Origin: an uncultured Paracoccaceae bacterium
GTDB taxonomy: Bacteria; Pseudomonadota; Alphaproteobacteria; Rhodobacterales; Rhodobacteraceae
NCBI GenBank assembly: GCA_951812615.1
Contig: CATOSU010000007.1
Span: forward strand, 412,680-476,679
Length of the DNA: 64,000 nucleotides
Direction: 5' to 3'
The notes beneath the pieces were generated by a model, which saw only the letters and a list, made by a program, of their open reading frames with translations, searched no databases and had not been told where the DNA came from. The position numbers and the translations under genes were made by a program. How positions within the stretch are numbered: the stretch's first letter is position 1; each line of letters starts with the position of its first letter. This document shows, piece after piece, positions 8,628-17,372 of this stretch.

Positions 8628-9485
8628 GTGAACCTGAGGAGCGAAGGCGCGAAAGGCGTGGCGCTGAGCGCACCGGCAACGGTGTATGTCGGCTTTCTGG
8701 TCGCCGCTCCGCTTCTCATCCTCGTGGCCTATTCGATGTGGACGCAGACCTATGTCGATATCGACCGCACCCCGACGCTGGCCAATTACCGCGAAGCCTT
8801 TACCGATCCGCTGGTCCGGCACCTGATGATCCGGTCGATCCTGATCGCTGCGGCCGTGACGGTGGTGACCGTCGCACTGGCCTACCCGATCGCCTATTTC
8901 ATCGCGATCCGGGCCCAGAAAAAGACGCTGTGGCTGTTGCTGATCACGATCCCGTTCTGGTCAAGTTACCTGCTGCGGGTTTTCGCGTGGAAACTGATCC
9001 TCGGCTTCAACGGTGTTCTGAACTCTGCACTGCTGGCGCTGGGACTGATCGATGAACCGCTGACCTTCCTGCTTTATAACGAATTCGCCGTGGTTCTGAC
9101 GCTGGCCCACGCCTGGGCGCCGTTTGCGATCCTGCCGATTTTCGTATCGATCCAGAAGATCGACCCGAGCCTGCTGGAAGCCGCGACCGATCTGGGCAGC
9201 AGCAGAATCGAGAGCTTTCTGCGGGTGACCCTGCCGCTCACGCTGCCGGGGATCATCGCCGCCTGCCTTGTCATCTTCATTCCGACCGTCGGCGATTACG
9301 TCACGCCGTCGCTGGTCGGCGGATCTGACGGCAAAATGATCGCCAACCTGATCCAGGTGCAGTTCGGGGCGGCCAACAACTGGCCATTGGGGGCCACGCT
9401 GTCGCTGCTGGCCATGCTGTCGGTGGGCTTTGTCGCCATCGTCTTTGTGCTGAGTGCAAACGGCTTCGGGAGACGCATCAGATGA
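8628..9485 (+). CDS. ABC transporter permease, PotB-type
   Basis: Membrane permease of a spermidine/putrescine-type importer, 285 residues with six predicted spans. The GTG at 8628 was chosen over the upstream ATG at 8550 because a GGGGAG ribosome site lies about nine bases upstream of it, the hydrophobic N-terminus then begins at once, and the longer version would translate through the palindromic operator. The EAA loop reads EAATDLGSSRIESFLRV, and PTVGDYVTPSLVGG is a PotB/HisM-like hallmark. It is the first gene of an operon that runs through a second permease, ATPase, binding protein and three catabolic enzymes. Confidence 0.92.
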   Translation: MNLRSEGAKGVALSAPATVYVGFLVAAPLLILVAYSMWTQTYVDIDRTPTLANYREAFTDPLVRHLMIRSILIAAAVTVVTVALAYPIAYFIAIRAQKKTLWLLLITIPFWSSYLLRVFAWKLILGFNGVLNSALLALGLIDEPLTFLLYNEFAVVLTLAHAWAPFAILPIFVSIQKIDPSLLEAATDLGSSRIESFLRVTLPLTLPGIIAACLVIFIPTVGDYVTPSLVGGSDGKMIANLIQVQFGAANNWPLGATLSLLAMLSVGFVAIVFVLSANGFGRRIR

Positions 9486-10267
9486 AACTCGCCTTCGGCC
9501 TGCAGACCTATGCCTTCTTCTATCTTGGCTTCCTGTATCTGCCGGTTCTGTTCCTGCCGCTGTTTTCCTTCAACGACGGCACGATCGTCGCCTTCCCGAT
9601 CAAGGGTTGGACACTGGAATGGTACCGGCAGCTGGGCAGTCAGGACACGCTGATTCAGGCGCTGGTGAACAGCCTGTTGGTGGGGGCGGTGTCGGCGATG
9701 CTGTCGACCGCGATGGGGCTGTTCGCGGCGCGGGCTTACGTGCGCTACCGGTTCCGGGGCAAACGGATCTCGGAAGGGCTGGTGATGCTGCCGCTGGTGG
9801 TTCCGGGCATCATCGTCGCGTCATCGATGCTGGTCCTGTTCATATCGATGGGGCTGAAGCCATCGCTGACGGCGGTGATCCTCGGCCACACGTTCCTTGC
9901 CCTGCCATTTGCGGTGGCGATCATGAAATCGGCCTTCGACGATTTCGACGTCTCGCTGGAAGAGGCGGCCTTGGATCTGGGCTCGACGGTGCTGGAAACC
10001 TTCCGCCGCGTGACCCTGCCTATCGTTGCACCCGGCATCGTATCCAGCCTGCTGGTGACCTTCACCGTCAGCTTCGACGAATTCGTGCTGGCCTTCTTCC
10101 TGTCCGGCAACGAACCGACCCTGCCCGTCTATATCTGGAGCCAGATCCGGTTCCCGGCCAAGCTGCCCAACACGCTGGCGCTGGGTTCGCTGTTGCTGCT
10201 GGCCTCGGTGCTGCTGCTGGTCATTGCCGAATTCTTCCGCCGCCGATCCTCCAAATCGCTCGTATGA
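9482..10267 (+). CDS. ABC transporter permease, PotC-type
   Basis: Second permease of the Pot-type importer, 261 residues, six spans. Its ATG overlaps the previous stop (ATGA). The EAA loop is EAALDLGSTVLETFRRVTLP and the segment SFDEFVLAFFLSG is typical of PotC proteins. With its partner it forms the membrane channel for a cationic or zwitterionic amine; in this class ligands include polyamines, betaines and opine-like compounds. Only seven bases separate it from the ATPase gene. Confidence 0.93.
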   Translation: MKLAFGLQTYAFFYLGFLYLPVLFLPLFSFNDGTIVAFPIKGWTLEWYRQLGSQDTLIQALVNSLLVGAVSAMLSTAMGLFAARAYVRYRFRGKRISEGLVMLPLVVPGIIVASSMLVLFISMGLKPSLTAVILGHTFLALPFAVAIMKSAFDDFDVSLEEAALDLGSTVLETFRRVTLPIVAPGIVSSLLVTFTVSFDEFVLAFFLSGNEPTLPVYIWSQIRFPAKLPNTLALGSLLLLASVLLLVIAEFFRRRSSKSLV

Positions 10268-10274
10268 GGCCCGC

Positions 10275-11378
10275 ATGACCGAAACCAACATCATCGAAAT
10301 GACCGGTGTGGAAAAACGGTTCGGGACCTTCACGGCCGTGTCCGACCTGTCACTGTCGCTGCGCGAGGGCGAGTTCTTTTCGTTGCTGGGTCCGTCGGGA
10401 TGCGGCAAGACCACCGCGCTGCGCATGATCGCGGGGTTTCAGGAACCGACCGACGGGCGCGTCACGATCGACGGGCAGGACATGCAGGGCATCGCCGCCA
10501 ACAAGCGACCAACCAACATGGTGTTTCAGAGCTATGCGATCTTTCCGCATCTCGATGTCGGCGACAATGTTGCATACGGGCTGCGCAACAGGGGACTGAA
10601 AAAGGCGGAAATCGAAAACCGCGTCAGCGAGGCGCTGGAGATGGTCGAACTGGGCGGGTTGCAGCGCCGCCGCGCGAACGAATTGTCGGGCGGTCAGCGG
10701 CAGCGCGTCGCGCTGGCCCGGGCGCTTGTAATGCGGCCCAAGGTGCTGCTGCTGGACGAACCCCTGTCGGCGCTGGACAAAAAGCTGCGCGAACAGATGC
10801 AATTCGAAATGCGCCGCCTGCAGCGCAACCTTGGCATCACCTTCGTCATGGTCACCCATGACCAGTACGAGGCAATGACGATGTCCGACCGGATCGGTGT
10901 CATGTTCGACGGCAAGCTGGTGCAGGTCGACAGCCCCGAAACGCTTTATGCCAAGCCCTGCAACCGCGAGGTGGCCTCGTTCATCGGCGAGATGAACTTT
11001 CTCCCGGCGCAGGTGAGCGCGCGGCAGGAGAACAGCCTCACGGTCACCACCACCTGTTTCGAGAACCTGAAGATCGAAACCAACCCCAACGTCCGGCAAG
11101 GCTATGGCGACATTCTTGTCGGGATCCGGCCCGAGCAGATCGAGATTGCGGCAAAACAGCCCGATGGCTACGATGCAACTTTCCGGGGCGACGTTGTCAA
11201 TGTCGCCTTCTATGGCGAAAACGTACATTACCATGTTCGGGTCGAAGGCCTCGACCGGCCGGTTTCGGCCTCGGTCCCGAATTATTTCCATATGGTCGAT
11301 TTCCGCGAAGGCGACAGCGTCTGGCTGGGCGTTCAAAGCGCATCCGTGATCGATCTGGGCGAGAATGAACCAAGTTAA
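10275..11378 (+). CDS. ABC transporter ATPase, PotA-type
   Basis: ATPase of the Pot-type importer, 367 residues. Walker A is GPSGCGKTT, signature LSGGQRQRVALARAL, Walker B VLLLDEPLSALDKKL, and the switch His is in VTHDQYEAM. The C-terminal TOBE-type domain of PotA proteins follows (from about residue 280). The start at 10275 was chosen because it follows the permease stop directly and gives the normal short N-terminus before the first beta strand; earlier starts lie inside the permease gene. Confidence 0.94.
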   Translation: MTETNIIEMTGVEKRFGTFTAVSDLSLSLREGEFFSLLGPSGCGKTTALRMIAGFQEPTDGRVTIDGQDMQGIAANKRPTNMVFQSYAIFPHLDVGDNVAYGLRNRGLKKAEIENRVSEALEMVELGGLQRRRANELSGGQRQRVALARALVMRPKVLLLDEPLSALDKKLREQMQFEMRRLQRNLGITFVMVTHDQYEAMTMSDRIGVMFDGKLVQVDSPETLYAKPCNREVASFIGEMNFLPAQVSARQENSLTVTTTCFENLKIETNPNVRQGYGDILVGIRPEQIEIAAKQPDGYDATFRGDVVNVAFYGENVHYHVRVEGLDRPVSASVPNYFHMVDFREGDSVWLGVQSASVIDLGENEPS

Positions 11379-11394
11379 AAACGGGAGATACACA

Positions 11395-12453
11395 ATGAAA
11401 TTCACATCCATCCGCGCGCTTGCGGTCGCGGCGACGCTGCCGGCAACAGCCGCCCTGTCCGGCGGCGGCGACCTGACCGTGTTCGACTGGTCCGGCTACG
11501 AAGATCAGGGGTTCTTCGGGCAGTACATGAGCAAGTACAACGAAGCGCCCTCCTACACCTTCTTTGGCAGCCAGGAAGAGGCATTTACCAAGCTGCAGTC
11601 TGGTTTCACGGCCGATCTGGCGCATCCCTGCACGGACGCGGTGCGCAAATGGGTCGCCGCCGACCTGCTGCAGCCGCTTGACCCGGCCAAGTTGAACAAC
11701 TGGGACAACCTGTTGCCGGAAATCAAGAACGTCGATGGCGTGATGCTGGACGGCAAGGTCTATATGATGCCCTTCGAATGGGGCAATACCGGCCTGATCT
11801 ACCGCACCGACAAGATCGGCGATGACCAGATCTCGCTGCAACTGCTGGCCGATCCGGCCTATCACGGCAAGATCGCCATTCCCGACGCGGCCTCTTCGGC
11901 CTATGCGCTGGCCTCGCTGGCAACCGGGAACCGCGCAGACTACACCAAGCTCAGCGACGAGCAGTTTCAGCAGGCCTCGGATTTCCTGCGGTCGGTCCAT
12001 CCCAATGTCCGGTTCTACTGGTCGGATGCCGGCCAGATGGATCAGGCCATGGCCTCGGGCGAACTGGAAATGGGCTGGGCGTGGAACCAGTCCGAGCTGA
12101 ACCTGATCTGGAACGAAACCCCGGCCAAGATGATGCGCGACATCGACAAGGGCATCGCGACCTGGGTCTGCGGCTATGTGCACCTGAAATCCTCCACAGC
12201 GCCGATGGAGCAGGTCTATGACCACCTCAACGCGCTTTCGGACGCGGCCAGCGGCAAATACATCATCGAAAGCTGGGGCTATCCGCACGCCAACACCGAA
12301 GCCTTCACCATTTCCGATCAGGACCTGATCAAGCAATACGGGTTCGATGACCCGAAAGCGTTCTTCGAAGGCAGCCTGTTCTTCGACGCGGTCACCCCGG
12401 AACTGGAAGTGAAGATGCTGAAGGAATTCGAACGCATCAAGGCCGGCTTCTGA
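11395..12453 (+). CDS. ABC transporter substrate-binding protein, PotD-type
   Basis: Extracytoplasmic binding protein of the spermidine/putrescine-type class, 352 residues, with an N-terminal export signal (about residues 1-22). The start at 11395 follows a GGGAG ribosome site; an upstream in-frame start lies inside the ATPase gene. Family features include the early FDWSGYED segment and FEWGNTGLIYRTD, the latter matching the hinge/ligand strand of PotD-like proteins. It defines what the importer takes up. Because the same operon continues with N-demethylating enzymes, the ligand is likely a betaine or another N-methylated amine instead of a polyamine; this is inference. Confidence 0.92.
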   Translation: MKFTSIRALAVAATLPATAALSGGGDLTVFDWSGYEDQGFFGQYMSKYNEAPSYTFFGSQEEAFTKLQSGFTADLAHPCTDAVRKWVAADLLQPLDPAKLNNWDNLLPEIKNVDGVMLDGKVYMMPFEWGNTGLIYRTDKIGDDQISLQLLADPAYHGKIAIPDAASSAYALASLATGNRADYTKLSDEQFQQASDFLRSVHPNVRFYWSDAGQMDQAMASGELEMGWAWNQSELNLIWNETPAKMMRDIDKGIATWVCGYVHLKSSTAPMEQVYDHLNALSDAASGKYIIESWGYPHANTEAFTISDQDLIKQYGFDDPKAFFEGSLFFDAVTPELEVKMLKEFERIKAGF

Positions 12454-12466
12454 AAACGCTCACTGT

Positions 12467-12489
12467 GCCGGGGGTCCTGTGCTCCCGGC
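12467..12489 (+). other. Small GC-rich stem-loop between binding-protein and flavoprotein genes
   Basis: GCCGGG (12467-12472) pairs with CCCGGC (12484-12489) around an 11-base loop, 13 bp after the binding-protein stop. There is no T-run, so it is not a classical terminator. Such intercistronic hairpins often stabilise the upstream part of a transcript and allow more binding protein than downstream enzyme. Function inferred only. Confidence 0.35.
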
Positions 12490-12514
12490 CACCAACTTGA
12501 TCAAGGACTCGCTC

Positions 12515-14587
12515 ATGTCGGCGACGGACAGGTATTCTGTGCTCTTTGAACCGGTGCCAATTGGCCCGGTAACGGCGCGCAACCGCTTTTATCAGGTGCC
12601 ACACTGCAACGGGATGGGGCATGTGCGGCCGCAGGCCGAAGCCGCGATGCGCGGGATCAAGGCCGAGGGCGGCTGGGCCGTGGTGTCAAATCAGGAAACC
12701 GAGATTCACCCCACCTCCGACCTTGCCCCTTATGCCGAGGGCCGGCTGTGGGACGACCGCGACGTACCGGCCCTGCGCCTGATGACCGAAGCCGTCCACG
12801 ACAAGGGCGCGCTCGCGGCAGTTGAGCTGGCGCATAACGGCAGCCACGCGCTGAATCACATGTCACGCGCTCCGATCTTCGCTCCGTCCGACGCGGCGGT
12901 CGAAAACGGCATTCCCCGGCAGGCACGGGCAATGGACAAGCAGGATATCCGCGACCTGCGCCGCTGGCACCGCGCCGCTGCCTTGCGGGCACGCGATGCG
13001 GGGTTCGACATCATCTATGTCTATGCCGGCCACAACATGACCATTGCGCAGCATTTCCTGCTGCCGCACATGAACCACCGCAGCGACGAATATGGCGGCA
13101 GCCTCGAAAACCGGGTGCGCCTGACCCGCGAGTTGCTGGAAGACACCCGTGAGGCCGTGGGCGACACATGTGCCGTGGCGTTCCGGTTCGCGGTGGATGA
13201 AATGCTGGGCGCGGACGGGATGCAGGCCACGGAGGAAGGCCGCGCCGTCGTCGAAATGCTGGCGGACCTGCCCGACCTCTGGGACGTCAATGTCGCCGGC
13301 TGGCCGAACGACAGCGCGACCACCCGGTTTCAGCCCGAAGACGGTTATCAGAACGAATACATCTCCTTCGTCAAACAGGTGACGCGTAAACCGGTTGTCG
13401 GCGTGGGGCGGTTCACCTCGCCCGATACAATGGTGTCGATGATCCGCAAGGGCCTGATGGATTTCATCGGCGCCGCCCGACCCTCGATCGCCGATCCGTT
13501 CCTGCCGAAAAAGATCGAGGAAGGCCGGGTCGAGGACATCCGCGAATGCATCGGCTGCAACATCTGTGTCAGTGCCGACTCGCTGGGTGTGCCGATCCGC
13601 TGCACCCAGAACCCGACCATGGGCGAAGAATGGCGCCGCAACTGGCATCCCGAGATCATCGCTCCGAAGGACAGCGACACCGGCGCGCTGATCGTCGGCG
13701 CCGGCGCGGCCGGTCTGGAATGCGCATTGCAGCTGGCAAAACGCGGCTATGACGTCACTCTGGCCGATGCCGCCGACGCGGCCGGCGGCCGGGTCCTGCG
13801 CGAAAGCCGCCTGCCCGGCCTGTCGGCCTGGATGCGGGTGGCTGACCACCGGCTGTATCAACTGGGACAGATGAGCAACGTGCGGCTCTTTCTGCAAAGC
13901 AACCTGACGGCAGAGGATGTCGCCGGGCTGGACGTCCGCCACGTGTTTCTGGCCACCGGTGCGCGCTGGCGCGGCGACGGGCTGGGACGGAGCACGCACA
14001 GAACCCCGCCGCGCATCGAAGCCGGGGCCGCGGTGTTCACGGCCGACGACATCATGGACGGGCGCCTGCCGCCCAAGGGCCCGGTTGTGGTTTACGACGA
14101 CGATCAGATTTATCTGGCCGGGGTGATCGCAGAGCTGCTGGCCCGTAACGGCCATGACGTGACCTTTGTTACGCCCGCCAGCGTCGTGTCCCCGTTCACG
14201 CAATACACGCTGGAGCAGGACAGGGTTCAGACCCGCCTGATGGAACTGGGTGTCACCATCCGCTGCAACGGCGTGCTGATTTCGCAGGATGCAACGGCGA
14301 TGCGCGTGGCCTGCACCTATACCGGCAGGACCGAAGAGATCGCGGCAACCTCCGCCGTCATGGTGACCGAGCGCATCCGCGAAACGGCACTCTACGACGC
14401 GTTGAAACAACAGGGCGGCCTGCAGACACTGGAACTGATCGGCGATGCGGCCAGCCCGGCACTGATCGCCGATGCGGTCCATTCCGGCCACATGGCCGCG
14501 CGGAACTTCGAACGCGCCCCGCAGGATATCGAGGCCGACTGGTATCGCCGCGAAATCACGTCGCTGAACGGGGGGCGCGGGGAATGA
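12515..14587 (+). CDS. Trimethylamine-dehydrogenase-like flavoprotein (amine demethylase, DgcA/StcD type)
   Basis: 690-residue protein with an N-terminal old-yellow-enzyme barrel, a 4Fe-4S segment and a C-terminal FAD/NAD-fold half. From memory of Methylophilus trimethylamine dehydrogenase, these features align almost residue for residue: Cys31 (VPHC, the cysteinyl-FMN residue), catalytic Tyr170, His173 and Asp266, and cluster cysteines 345, 348, 351 and 363. Of the three aromatic residues that bind trimethylammonium, only Trp263 remains; Glu61 replaces the first Tyr and an Asp/Ser stretch replaces the last Trp. Relatives DgcA (dimethylglycine) and StcD (N-methylproline) remove one N-methyl group after a Rieske enzyme has taken the first. 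The following gene is exactly such a Rieske enzyme, overlapping by ATGA. Confidence 0.9.
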   Translation: MSATDRYSVLFEPVPIGPVTARNRFYQVPHCNGMGHVRPQAEAAMRGIKAEGGWAVVSNQETEIHPTSDLAPYAEGRLWDDRDVPALRLMTEAVHDKGALAAVELAHNGSHALNHMSRAPIFAPSDAAVENGIPRQARAMDKQDIRDLRRWHRAAALRARDAGFDIIYVYAGHNMTIAQHFLLPHMNHRSDEYGGSLENRVRLTRELLEDTREAVGDTCAVAFRFAVDEMLGADGMQATEEGRAVVEMLADLPDLWDVNVAGWPNDSATTRFQPEDGYQNEYISFVKQVTRKPVVGVGRFTSPDTMVSMIRKGLMDFIGAARPSIADPFLPKKIEEGRVEDIRECIGCNICVSADSLGVPIRCTQNPTMGEEWRRNWHPEIIAPKDSDTGALIVGAGAAGLECALQLAKRGYDVTLADAADAAGGRVLRESRLPGLSAWMRVADHRLYQLGQMSNVRLFLQSNLTAEDVAGLDVRHVFLATGARWRGDGLGRSTHRTPPRIEAGAAVFTADDIMDGRLPPKGPVVVYDDDQIYLAGVIAELLARNGHDVTFVTPASVVSPFTQYTLEQDRVQTRLMELGVTIRCNGVLISQDATAMRVACTYTGRTEEIAATSAVMVTERIRETALYDALKQQGGLQTLELIGDAASPALIADAVHSGHMAARNFERAPQDIEADWYRREITSLNGGRGE

Positions 14588-15810
14588 CCGAGCACAGCAT
14601 GGAAAATATGCGCAGTCTGATCGACACGCATCAGCTGGGCTTTGCCCTGCCCCGGCCGTTCTACACCTCCCCCGACATCTATGACGCCGACCTCAGGTCG
14701 GTCTGGAACCAGAGCTGGATCTGGGCCGGCCATGTCAGCCAGATCCCCGAAAAGGGCGACTATTTCCTGTTCGACTACGGGCCTGAATCGGTCATCGTCG
14801 TGCGCGACGGGTCCGGTGCGGTCCGCGCCCACATGAATATCTGCCGACACCGTGGATCGCGCCTGTGCATCGAACCGTCCGGCAATGTCCGCAACTTCGT
14901 CTGCCCCTATCACGCCTGGGTCTTCGACCTTGGCGGGGCCCTGCGCAGCAACCGCGCCATGGGCGACGATTTCGACCCGGCCCGCTATCGCCTGTTCCCG
15001 GTGCACGTGACCGTGTTTCAGGGGCTGATCTTCATCTGCGCGGCTGAGGATCCACCGTCGCTGGCCGCGCCGCTCAACCGGCTGGCCCCGCTGTCCGCGC
15101 CCTTCGGCATGGAGAACCTGAAACGCGTGCACCGCGCGTCCTACCCGGTGCCGACCAACTGGAAGCTGGCGCTGGAAAACTACCTCGAATGCTACCACTG
15201 CGCGCCGTCGCACAAGGATTACGCCAAGAGCCACACGCTGAAGGATCCCGAACAGTGTGATATCTTCACGCCGGACCTGCAGGACCGGATGCGCGCGGCG
15301 GGCCTGCCGACAGAAACGATCGGCATGACCGAACCCTCTGCGCCCGAGCCGGGGGCCGAGGTCTACTGGCGGCGCTACCCGCTGTTTCCGGGTTATCAGA
15401 CCGGCAGCAATTCGGGCGATCCGTTGGCCCCGCTGCTGGGCAACCTGACCGGTTATGACGGCGGTGCCACAGATCTGGGCATCGGGCCGCTGAACTTTTT
15501 CCTGATCTACGCCGATCATCTTGTCGGATACCGGTTCGTGCCGCGGGCGTTGCAGGAAACCGACATCCAGATCGAATGGTACGTGCGCTCCGATGCCCAA
15601 GAGGGGCGCGATTTCAATCTCGACGATCTGATCTGGCTCTGGCACGTGACATCGCTCGACGATGAACGGATCATCCGCCACAATCAGGAAGGCGTGAATT
15701 CACATCGTTTCGTGCCCGGCCCCCTGTCCGCGATGGAGACCAGCATCGCGGGATTCTACGACACTTACTTCGACCTGATCCGCAACGATCCGGGCGTATT
15801 CAGAGGCTGA
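14584..15810 (+). CDS. Rieske non-heme iron oxygenase, betaine/carnitine-type alpha subunit
   Basis: 408-residue oxygenase related to GbcA, Stc2 and CntA, which hydroxylate a methyl group (or C4 of carnitine) of quaternary ammonium compounds. The Rieske cluster ligands are Cys87-x-His89 and Cys107-x-x-His110. The mononuclear iron site has His205 and His210 in YLECYHCAPSH and a later Asp in VTSLDDER. Glu202 takes the place of the bridging Asp found in most Rieske oxygenases, as reported for CntA. A reductase partner (GbcB/CntB type) is not encoded nearby. The gene overlaps the flavoprotein by four bases and is two bases from the MttB-like gene, so all three are one translational unit. Confidence 0.92.
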   Translation: MTEHSMENMRSLIDTHQLGFALPRPFYTSPDIYDADLRSVWNQSWIWAGHVSQIPEKGDYFLFDYGPESVIVVRDGSGAVRAHMNICRHRGSRLCIEPSGNVRNFVCPYHAWVFDLGGALRSNRAMGDDFDPARYRLFPVHVTVFQGLIFICAAEDPPSLAAPLNRLAPLSAPFGMENLKRVHRASYPVPTNWKLALENYLECYHCAPSHKDYAKSHTLKDPEQCDIFTPDLQDRMRAAGLPTETIGMTEPSAPEPGAEVYWRRYPLFPGYQTGSNSGDPLAPLLGNLTGYDGGATDLGIGPLNFFLIYADHLVGYRFVPRALQETDIQIEWYVRSDAQEGRDFNLDDLIWLWHVTSLDDERIIRHNQEGVNSHRFVPGPLSAMETSIAGFYDTYFDLIRNDPGVFRG

Positions 15811-15812
15811 AC

Positions 15813-17372
15813 ATGACAGAAACGACGACCCGCAAACGCGGCGGCCGGGCCGCACGCAAGGCCATTCGGGCTGCCGCCACGGGCAACGAGGCCGTCCGTG
15901 CCGGGCTGCCCGGCGGGCGCTATCAGCCGCTGAAGGAAACCGACATGGCGCAGGTACACAGCGCCGCGCTCACCGTGCTGGCGCGCACCGGACTGGCCGA
16001 TCACACGCCCGAACTGCTGGATCTGGTATTGCCGAAGGGTGCCGAACTGAACGACCACGGCCGCCTGTGTTTTCCGCGGGCGCTGATGGAGGACCTTCTG
16101 GCCGCGGCGGCACGCGAGTTCTACGTCTGGGCGCGGGGCGACCGGATGGGCAAAGACGACATGCACTGCACCGCGCAGAACGTGTATTTCGCCAATTCCG
16201 GTACGGCGGTGACGACCTACGAGGCTGAAACCCGGACCTACCGCCCCTCCACCCTGCGCGACATCTATGACTTTACCCGTCTGGTCGACCGGCTGGACAA
16301 TATCCACATGCTGGGCGACACGGTGCTGGCAACCGACGTGACGGACGATTTCGCCCATGACATGAACATGGTCTACGCGATCCTCGCCGGCAGCCAGAAA
16401 CCCGCCTGCCTGACCTTCCGTGACCGCGCCCATATCCCGCACGCGATCCGGTTGTTTGATCTTGCCTCGGGCGGCGAAGGCCGCTTTCTCGAAAAGCCAT
16501 CGGTTGTTTTTGGCGGCTGCCCGGTGGTTTCGCCGCTGCGCTTTGGCCGGGAAAACCTCGAGATCATGATCGACACTGCCAAGCTGGGCCTGACGGTGGA
16601 TCTGGCAGTGCCGCCGCAGGCCGGGGCAACCGCCCCTGCCACGCTGGCCGGTACGCTGGTTCAGACGGTGGCCGAAACGCTGGCCTGCGTGGCCATCGTC
16701 AACCTGATCGCACCGGGCTGCCCGGTGAACTTTGCCGCATGGCCGTTCATCACCGACCTGCGCACCGGGTCCTTCACTGGTGGCAGCGGTGAACAGGCGC
16801 TGATTTCCGCCGCTGCGGTGCAGATGGGTAATTTCTATAACCTGCCCACCTCGGTCGGCTGCGGCATGACCGACGCCAAGCTGCCCGATGCGCAATACGG
16901 GCTGGAAAAATCGCTGACCTTCGCGCTGGCGGCCCATGCCGGGGCCAACCGGCTGTGCGAATTCGGCGGCATGCTGGGCAGCCTGATGGGATGCAGCTTT
17001 GAATCCATGGTCATCGATGACGAGGCCGGCGGCATGCTGCTGCGCACCCTGCGCGGGATCGAAGTGTCGGACGAAACCCTTGCGGTCGACGTGATCCACG
17101 ACTGTGCCGTCGACCCGGGCCACTTTCTGGGCAACCCGCACACGCTGGGCTACATGAATACCGAGTTCGTCTACCCCAACCTCATGGACCGCGAACGCAC
17201 GGATACGTGGGAAAATGCCGGCAAGACCGACCTGATGACCCGCGCCAGAACCAAATCGGATGCCATCCTCGACAGCCACTTTCCCAACTATTTCGGCGCG
17301 GCCGATGCACAGGCCCGGGCAGAGTTCCCGATCCTGCTGGATGCCGAAACCATGAAAACCCGCGCCGCCTGA
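15813..17372 (+). CDS. MttB-like (trimethylamine methyltransferase family) protein, non-pyrrolysine
   Basis: 519-residue member of the MttB superfamily. Typical segments are ANSGTAVTTYEAE, FGGCPVVSPLRFG and SVGCGMTDAKLPDAQYG. The reading frame has no in-frame amber codon, so it belongs to the large non-pyrrolysine branch; a characterised member demethylates glycine betaine with a corrinoid protein. No corrinoid protein (MttC/MtgC) or reactivase is encoded nearby. Its place after an oxidative demethylase pair suggests a role with the same quaternary amine, either as a methyl acceptor step or as a binding/shuttle protein. The Arg/Lys/Ala-rich N-terminus (about 35 residues) precedes the barrel. 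Confidence 0.9.
   Translation: MTETTTRKRGGRAARKAIRAAATGNEAVRAGLPGGRYQPLKETDMAQVHSAALTVLARTGLADHTPELLDLVLPKGAELNDHGRLCFPRALMEDLLAAAAREFYVWARGDRMGKDDMHCTAQNVYFANSGTAVTTYEAETRTYRPSTLRDIYDFTRLVDRLDNIHMLGDTVLATDVTDDFAHDMNMVYAILAGSQKPACLTFRDRAHIPHAIRLFDLASGGEGRFLEKPSVVFGGCPVVSPLRFGRENLEIMIDTAKLGLTVDLAVPPQAGATAPATLAGTLVQTVAETLACVAIVNLIAPGCPVNFAAWPFITDLRTGSFTGGSGEQALISAAAVQMGNFYNLPTSVGCGMTDAKLPDAQYGLEKSLTFALAAHAGANRLCEFGGMLGSLMGCSFESMVIDDEAGGMLLRTLRGIEVSDETLAVDVIHDCAVDPGHFLGNPHTLGYMNTEFVYPNLMDRERTDTWENAGKTDLMTRARTKSDAILDSHFPNYFGAADAQARAEFPILLDAETMKTRAA

Noticed and set aside
15813..17372. Pyrrolysine-type trimethylamine methyltransferase
   Set aside because: The frame is complete without an in-frame TAG and the locus has no pyl genes or corrinoid protein.
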